Shown here one piece after another: positions 5,958 through 11,055 of a DNA stretch of 11,055 bases (the stretch's first letter is position 1; each line of letters opens with the position of its first letter). Position numbers and translations under genes: made by a program. The DNA comes from DATJPR01 sp035506295 (GTDB taxonomy: Bacteria; Bacteroidota; Ignavibacteria; UBA10030; UBA6906), in NCBI GenBank assembly GCA_035506295.1, contig DATJPR010000018.1:1-11055 (forward strand), written 5' to 3'. The notes under the pieces were generated by a model. The model had not been told where the DNA came from and did not search any database. It saw only the letters and a list, made by a program, of their open reading frames with translations.

Positions 5958-8714
5958 ATGTCTGCACGTACTCGCGTCCTGTCTCTCCTCCTCGCCGTCC
6001 TCCTCCCGCTGTCCGTGTTTCCGCAGGGGAAGCCGGCGAAGGAGGTGGCTCTCCCTGATATACCGTACACACTTTACACGCTCGACAACGGCCTGAAGGT
6101 CATCGTCCATGAGGACCACAAGGCGCCGATCGTTGCTGTGAACGTCTGGTACCATGTCGGATCCAAAAATGAGAAGGCCGGGAAAACCGGATTCGCGCAC
6201 CTGTTCGAACACCTGATGTTCAACGGGAGCGAGAATTACAACGATGACTATTTTCAGGAAATGGAGCGCATCGGTGCCACGGACATGAACGGCACCACGA
6301 ACGAGGACCGGACGAATTACTTCGAAGATGTGCCGACCTCGGCGTTGGACATCGCGCTCTGGATGGAATCGGACAGGATGGGGCATCTGCTTGGCGCCGT
6401 CAACCAGGCGAAGCTCGACGAGCAGCGGGGTGTCGTGCAGAACGAGAAAAGACAGGGCGAGAACGAACCATATGCCATCGCCGATGAGTTGATCACCAAA
6501 GCCGTGTGGCCGGCTTCTCATCCGTACGCGCATACCGTCATCGGATCGATGGAAGATCTGAACGCCGCCTCACTCGAGGACGTGAAGGAATGGTTCAGGA
6601 CCTACTACGGGACCGCCAACGCGGTGCTGAGCATCGCGGGTGACGTGAAGCCGGAGCAAGCACTTCAGCTCGTGAAGAAGTACTTCGGCGACATTCCGTC
6701 CGGCCCACCGGTTGCGCATTTTGATTCCTGGGTCGCAAAGCGCACCGGCACGATCCGTGAACGTGCGGAGGATAGGGTCCCCCAGGCGCGGGTGTACAAA
6801 GTCTGGAACGTCCCGGGCTGGGCGACACAGGAAGGACAACAGCTCCAGCTCGTCACATCCCTGCTGACGTCCGGGAAATCCTCCCGCCTCTACAAACGGC
6901 TGGTCTACGACGATCAGACGGCGACCAACGTTTCCGCGTATCTCGATCGGCGCGAGATCGCGAGCCTCTTCATCATTGAGGCGACGGCGAAGCCCGGAGG
7001 GGATCTCCAGGGTATCGAAAAGGCGATCGACGAGGAGCTGGCGAAGTTCATCGCCCAGGGTCCGACCGAGGAAGAACTGCAGCGTGCGAAGACCCAGGCC
7101 GAGGCGGGATTCATCCGCGGGAGCGAGCGCATCGGCGGGTTCGGCGGGACATCGGACATCCTTGCCCAGAATGAGGTCTTCGCCGGCAGTCCTGATTTCT
7201 ACAAGACCACGTTTCAGTGGATGCGCTCCTCCACGCCGGCCGAATTGAAGAAAGCCGCCGAAGCGTGGCTCACCGACGGGCAATACATCCTCGAGATCTC
7301 ACCGTTCGCCACGTACTCGACAGCTCCTGCCGATACGACGCTGAGAAAGAAATTGCCGGCGCAGGGAGAACCACCGGCAGTCCATTTCCCGGCCTTTCAA
7401 AAGGCAACATTGTCGAACGGGATGAAGATCATCCTTGCGCAGCGGACATCGGTGCCGCTCGTGAATTTCCAGATGCTCTTCGATGCGGGGTATGCATCGG
7501 ATCATCTCTCCTCTCCGGGAACCGCCTCTCTCGCCATGAATATGCTCGACGAGGGGACAACGACCCGGACAGCGCTCCAGATCAGCGACGATCTGCGATC
7601 GCTGGGCGCGACACTGGGCACGGGGTCAGGCATCGACTATTCGTATGTGACCCTCTCCGCACTTAAGGCGAACCTTGACAAGAGCCTCGACCTCTACGCC
7701 GACGTCGTCCTGCACCCTTCATTCCCTGAAAAAGACTTCGAGCGATTGCAGAAACAGACGCTCGCGGGGATCAAACAGGAGCGCTCCAGCCCGATTCCGA
7801 TGGGCGTTCGCGTTCTGCCCGCACTGCTCTACGGCAAGGACCACGCCTACGGTGAACCGCTGACCGGATCGGGATTTGAAGAGACCGTTTCGAAGCTCAC
7901 GCGCGACGACATGGCCAGGTTCCACCAGACGTGGATGAAACCGAACAACGCAACCCTGATCGTCGTCGGCGATGTGTCGATGACCGAGATCGTGCCGAAA
8001 CTGGAGAAGCTGTTCAAGGAGTGGAAACCGGGAGAGGTGCCGAAGAAGGAGATCCCGACCGTTGAGCTGAAGAAAAGCCCGGTTGTCTACATCATGGACA
8101 AACCCGGGGCGCTCCAGTCCGTTATCTTCGCATCGCATCTGACGCTTCCCGTCAACAATCCCGACGAGATTGCCATCAACGCGATGAACACTGTGCTCGG
8201 CGGCGCGTTTACTTCCCGCCTGAACATGAACCTCCGAGAGGACAAGCACTGGTCGTACGGCGCGGGAAGTGTGCTGCTGGGGACGGGCGGACAGCGGCCG
8301 TTCATTGCGTACGCTCCTGTCCAGTCGGACAAGACTGCAGAGTCCGTGGCTGAAGTCAACAAGGAGCTGCACGACGTCGTGGGAAGCAGGCCGCCGACAC
8401 AACAGGAGGTGACGAAGGTCAAGGAGAATCTGACGATGGAGCTGCCCGGGCTGTGGGAAACCAATAACGCCATCATGAGCTATCTCGGTCGCATGGTGCA
8501 GTTCCATCTCCCGGACGACTACTATCAGACGTATCCCGGCAAGGTCTCGAACCTGAGCGTTCAGGATGTCGATCACGCCGCGGTGGAAGCGATCCATCCT
8601 GCAGGCATCGTGTGGATGATCGTTGGGGACCGCGCAAAGATCGAAAAGCCCATCCGTGATCTGAACCTGGGTCAGATCGAATTCATCGATTCCAACGGGA
8701 AGCTCATCCAATAA
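5958..8714 (+). CDS. Exported M16 (pitrilysin/insulinase-family) zinc peptidase, two halves fused
   Basis: The open frame starts at TTG 5850, but ATG 5958 has GAGGAG seven bases upstream and begins a signal peptide (MSARTRVLSLLLAVLLPLSV), giving 918 residues. M16 enzymes are zinc peptidases that close like a clamshell around short unfolded peptides. The N-terminal half (about 35-460) has the inverted zinc motif HLFEH (81-85; H81 and H85 ligands, E84 catalytic) and the downstream acidic ligand, probably E163 in QRGVVQNEKRQ. The C-terminal half (about 480-900) is a second M16 fold in which the motif is lost: the aligned segment at 521-534 has S524, M527 and N528 in place of His, Glu and His. 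It keeps the family's substrate-binding Arg and Tyr (R754 and Y767 in FTSRLNMNLRED..SYGA). This one-active, one-inactive layout matches periplasmic M16 proteins. It is followed by a T-tailed terminator and looks monocistronic. Confidence 0.95.
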   Translation: MSARTRVLSLLLAVLLPLSVFPQGKPAKEVALPDIPYTLYTLDNGLKVIVHEDHKAPIVAVNVWYHVGSKNEKAGKTGFAHLFEHLMFNGSENYNDDYFQEMERIGATDMNGTTNEDRTNYFEDVPTSALDIALWMESDRMGHLLGAVNQAKLDEQRGVVQNEKRQGENEPYAIADELITKAVWPASHPYAHTVIGSMEDLNAASLEDVKEWFRTYYGTANAVLSIAGDVKPEQALQLVKKYFGDIPSGPPVAHFDSWVAKRTGTIRERAEDRVPQARVYKVWNVPGWATQEGQQLQLVTSLLTSGKSSRLYKRLVYDDQTATNVSAYLDRREIASLFIIEATAKPGGDLQGIEKAIDEELAKFIAQGPTEEELQRAKTQAEAGFIRGSERIGGFGGTSDILAQNEVFAGSPDFYKTTFQWMRSSTPAELKKAAEAWLTDGQYILEISPFATYSTAPADTTLRKKLPAQGEPPAVHFPAFQKATLSNGMKIILAQRTSVPLVNFQMLFDAGYASDHLSSPGTASLAMNMLDEGTTTRTALQISDDLRSLGATLGTGSGIDYSYVTLSALKANLDKSLDLYADVVLHPSFPEKDFERLQKQTLAGIKQERSSPIPMGVRVLPALLYGKDHAYGEPLTGSGFEETVSKLTRDDMARFHQTWMKPNNATLIVVGDVSMTEIVPKLEKLFKEWKPGEVPKKEIPTVELKKSPVVYIMDKPGALQSVIFASHLTLPVNNPDEIAINAMNTVLGGAFTSRLNMNLREDKHWSYGAGSVLLGTGGQRPFIAYAPVQSDKTAESVAEVNKELHDVVGSRPPTQQEVTKVKENLTMELPGLWETNNAIMSYLGRMVQFHLPDDYYQTYPGKVSNLSVQDVDHAAVEAIHPAGIVWMIVGDRAKIEKPIRDLNLGQIEFIDSNGKLIQ

Positions 8715-8742
8715 CCGGATGGACACGGAGGTAAGAGACACG

Positions 8743-8768
8743 AAGGGCGCCGCATCGCGACGCCCTTT
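8743..8768 (+). terminator. Rho-independent terminator after the M16 gene
   Basis: AAGGGCG (8743-8749) pairs with CGCCCTT (8761-8767) around an 11-base loop that can form two more inner pairs, and the stem runs into TTTT (8765-8768). It lies 28 bases past the M16 stop. On the - strand the same hairpin lies past the stop of the SGNH hydrolase gene and is followed by CGTGTCTCTT, so it may act in both directions. Confidence 0.75.
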
Positions 8769-8818
8769 TGGTTGTCATGTCTTTGCGATCTTCATCGCGG
8801 CTCAGCCCCCATTGCAGA

Positions 8819-10750
8819 TCAGTGCCCGAAGGCCTCTTTCGGAACAGTGCTTCGCGACATGGTTGGCGATTTCCACTGCAGCCCGAGGAATTCCCCGCCG
8901 CCGGCCTGGAAGAAAAGCACCTTGATGGCATGCTTGCCGGCCTTCAACGCAGTCTTCCCGGCAACCGTGACGGAACCATGGAGTCCATCATTGTCCGCCA
9001 CAACTCTCCCATCGATGAGCAATCGACTTCCGTCGTCAGACCGAAGATAAAACGTATAGAGTCCATCGTCGGGCACGGCGAGCGAACCGGAAAAGACGAC
9101 GCCCCAGTTTGTTGCTTGAGACGTCACTGCTGAGGTGTTGATATCGGAGGCCACGCCGTTCGACACCGCCTTCAGGGAATCGAAGTCGGGAAGACGGGTC
9201 CACGAGCCTTGATAGAAATCGTACAGGAGACCGGGGGCGGTGGGCGCGGTGATCGTCGGTGGGAGGAACACCACCTTCTCGGCAGTCTCCTCGCGGACGC
9301 CCGTCGAATCGTTCCGGTCGAAGTACTGGCGCACCTTGATCGTCATGGAAGAGGTTGCCGTGATCGGAGCGGTGTACGTGGGAGACGCGCCCACAGGATC
9401 ACTCCCATCAGTCGTGAATCTCAGCACTCCTTGATTGAACAACGGGAGCACCGCGACAGTAGCTTTCTCGAGGAACGGAGCAACCGCAGAAACCCCGATC
9501 AACGGCTGCGCAACGAGTCCGGAAATCCATCGGGACAGCTGTCCCGATGTCTGCGCTTCCGCGAATCCCACGCCGTGCAATTTGCATGTATCTTCGATCC
9601 AGCCGTGAGAGCCGGCGGCATCGGAAGAGTGAGGTGGCACAACGGCTGTTACCTTCACGCTGTACTGTCCGGCAAGCTGAATCAATTTCGACAGCGCCTG
9701 CTGCGATTGCGCCTGAAGCGTCAGGTCGCCGGACACGACATCGGTGCAGCCATCGACGAAAACAATTCCCTGATCGATACGACCTTCGAGTAATGCCTCC
9801 TTGAATCGTGCCGAGCATTGCCTCAGTGTCTCACCACGGTGTGTCTCCGTCATGAAATGGCGATCCACGAAGGGTAGATTCTGGAACCCGTCTTCAGCCC
9901 GCGGGCTCCCGAAAAACAGCGTACGGGGGTGATTCCGAATCGCTGCGTCGTCCTCCCGTGCATCTTCTTCCCGGGCAATGGCGGCGTCAATTGTGCCCCG
10001 CGCCGCATCGACCGCTGCAGGCGGGATACCGAGGCCGATCAGCGCCGCCCGGGCCATGAGCCAGTCCCCCGGCGGGAGCATGTGGACGCCGTCCACAGTG
10101 AACACGCCGGCATTGGACATGCCCTTGTGCTGATAGGGCGCCAGCGCTTCATGGAATGTTTTGTTCTGATCGACAAGAACGCAGTGATGGGCAGCCGCAA
10201 TCTCGCGGAGCACGTCGTTGTAGGGAACGAGTTTCTTGTTCTCCGGTGATTGGAGGTTTTCCTGGATGACGGTCGTCGTGAATAGAGCAACGTGGATATG
10301 ATGGGCCGCGGCCTTTTCCACCATCTCGGTAACGAGCGCCTTGAATTGTGGCAACGGCACACCCTGCGGTCCTCCGCCTTCCGGGTGGGTCGCATCGAAC
10401 CCGTGCCACACATCGTTAATCCCGACGCTGATCGTCACCCAGTCCGGCTGATAGGCGAGAACGTCGCGATCGAATCTGGCGGCCATGTCGGTGGACTTGT
10501 GCCCGCCGATTCCCGAATTAACGACGATGATGTTTTTCTCCGGCGCCAGAATGCTCAGAGCCTTCCGCATCACAGAGAGATATCCGCGTGGCGATTCCCC
10601 AAGCTCGGTAATGCTGTTTCCCAGGGCGACCACAATCTGGTTCGATAGTAGCGTATCCGCTGCCGGGTTGCGGTCAGGGCGTTGAAGAGCGAAAGCACTT
10701 GCCACGAATGGGCAGAGTGCGAGGCAAAGCAGGACGATGCGAACGTTCAC
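8819..10750 (-). CDS. Exported SGNH/GDSL hydrolase with Fn3-associated-type and PA14 domains
   Basis: The 643-residue protein begins at a GTG with a signal peptide (about residues 1-22, hydrophobic VLLCLALCPFVASAFA). Residues 36-245 are an SGNH hydrolase: block I ALGNSIT with nucleophile S46 (GNS in place of GDS), block II NSGIGG (78-83), block III VGIND with N112, and block V DGVH with D220 and H223. Residues about 275-415 resemble a second, degenerate SGNH unit. Residues about 430-495 (LRFTTDGSDPVGASPTYTAP) are a chitobiase C-terminal/Fn3-associated-type module, and 506-628 a PA14 domain (GLLYDFYQGSW, then DDGLYTFYLRSDDGSRLLIDG). PA14 and Fn3-associated modules often accompany carbohydrate-active enzymes, so a secreted carbohydrate esterase is the likely role; the substrate is inference. 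No clear ribosome binding site precedes the GTG, and an in-frame TAA lies just upstream. It is convergent with the M16 gene and divergent from the last gene. Confidence 0.9.
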   Translation of the reverse strand: MNVRIVLLCLALCPFVASAFALQRPDRNPAADTLLSNQIVVALGNSITELGESPRGYLSVMRKALSILAPEKNIIVVNSGIGGHKSTDMAARFDRDVLAYQPDWVTISVGINDVWHGFDATHPEGGGPQGVPLPQFKALVTEMVEKAAAHHIHVALFTTTVIQENLQSPENKKLVPYNDVLREIAAAHHCVLVDQNKTFHEALAPYQHKGMSNAGVFTVDGVHMLPPGDWLMARAALIGLGIPPAAVDAARGTIDAAIAREEDAREDDAAIRNHPRTLFFGSPRAEDGFQNLPFVDRHFMTETHRGETLRQCSARFKEALLEGRIDQGIVFVDGCTDVVSGDLTLQAQSQQALSKLIQLAGQYSVKVTAVVPPHSSDAAGSHGWIEDTCKLHGVGFAEAQTSGQLSRWISGLVAQPLIGVSAVAPFLEKATVAVLPLFNQGVLRFTTDGSDPVGASPTYTAPITATSSMTIKVRQYFDRNDSTGVREETAEKVVFLPPTITAPTAPGLLYDFYQGSWTRLPDFDSLKAVSNGVASDINTSAVTSQATNWGVVFSGSLAVPDDGLYTFYLRSDDGSRLLIDGRVVADNDGLHGSVTVAGKTALKAGKHAIKVLFFQAGGGEFLGLQWKSPTMSRSTVPKEAFGH

Positions 10751-10834
10751 GGGATGAGGATCTTAGGTGAGATTGTCGTACATTACCCATGCGATGGTAG
10801 TGATTTATCCATGGAGAAGCAAGGAGCGATAAGA
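10751..10834. promoter_or_regulatory. Divergent intergenic region with small dyad
   Basis: The 84 bases between the SGNH hydrolase (-) and the thioredoxin-like gene (+) must hold both promoters. A near-perfect dyad, TAC(C)CAT-GCG-ATGGTA, lies at about 10785-10800 and could be an operator. I found no convincing -35/-10 pair; TTGTCG at 10773-10778 has no good partner. Confidence 0.3.
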
Positions 10835-11055
10835 ATGCGTCGAATGTTTGTTCTCGGTATTGCGGTACTCGCACTCGGGTTCAGTGCAGGAAGAGCACAG
10901 GGTGAAAAACCTGAACCTGCGAAGAAGATCATCGATGCCGCATTGCAGCAGGCCTCGATCTCCCACAAAAACGTCCTGGTGATTTTCCACGCATCCTGGT
11001 GTGTTTGGTGCAGGCGCCTCGACAGCGTTCTTACAAATCCGGAAGTCAGCCCATT
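10835..11055 (+). CDS. Exported thioredoxin-fold protein with CVWC motif, N-terminal part
   Basis: This frame is open to the right edge of the window, so only 73 full codons are visible. ATG 10835 is preceded by AAGGAG (10821-10826) at eight bases; ATG 10811 is in frame but lacks such a site. Residues 1-21 form a signal peptide (MRRMFVLGIAVLALGFSAGRA) with Q22 as the likely first mature residue, so the protein should act in the periplasm. The visible mature part has a helix (AKKIIDAALQQASISHKN), a beta strand (VLVIFHAS) and the redox motif WCVWC (C56 and C59), followed by RRLDSVLTNPEV. This is typical of thioredoxin_7/DUF255-like exported proteins, in which the strand-WCxWC-helix unit reduces or isomerises disulfides. 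The full length and any C-terminal domain are not visible. It is divergent from the SGNH hydrolase and has no visible link to it. Confidence 0.85.
   Translation, partial: MRRMFVLGIAVLALGFSAGRAQGEKPEPAKKIIDAALQQASISHKNVLVIFHASWCVWCRRLDSVLTNPEVSP

Noticed and set aside
6570..7283. 237-residue open frame on the - strand
   Set aside because: Antisense shadow of the M16 gene with no conserved motif.
7719..8741. 340-residue open frame on the - strand
   Set aside because: It lies antisense to the M16 peptidase gene, has no recognisable domain, and arises from GC-rich codon bias in the true gene.

Overview
The window looks like ordinary chromosome from a moderately GC-rich bacterium, most likely of the Bacteroidota/Ignavibacteriota/Chlorobiota (FCB) side of the tree. 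Exported proteins here have signal peptides that end in ...A|Q, as is typical of Bacteroidota-type secretomes, yet several genes carry clear Shine-Dalgarno sequences (GGAGG, GAGGAG, AAGGAG), which fits Ignavibacteria-like lineages better than classical Bacteroidetes. This placement is inference; there is no rRNA or marker gene. No mobile element, tRNA, rRNA or CRISPR was seen.

Left part (1-3540, all + strand): the C-terminal part of a tetratricopeptide-repeat protein cut by the window edge; a small, very basic protein of unknown function; a GAF-AAA+-Fis sigma-54-dependent activator; then, after a 204-base gap holding a -24/-12-like sequence, a small exported HEAT-like helical protein. A strong hairpin (3505-3540) closes this side.

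Middle (3562-5771): a minus-strand cluster of three genes, read in the order small two-helix membrane protein with a Cys pair (4978-5160), thioredoxin-fold protein with an altered active site (4567-4923), and thioredoxin-reductase-like flavoprotein (3562-4539). The reductase keeps FAD and CxxC motifs but lacks the arginines that usually bind the NADPH 2'-phosphate, and the thioredoxin lacks the WCGPC motif. An OsmC-family protein is divergently transcribed from the same intergenic region. Together this reads as a non-canonical thiol-redox module and is the most interesting part of the window.

Right part (5850-11055): a long exported M16 zinc peptidase with an active N-terminal half and an inactive C-terminal half; a T-tailed terminator; a minus-strand exported SGNH/GDSL hydrolase with a second degenerate SGNH-like unit, a chitobiase/Fn3-associated-type module and a C-terminal PA14 domain; and, divergent from it, the start of an exported thioredoxin-fold protein with a CVWC motif, cut by the right edge. 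All stretches between genes are shorter than 300 bases.
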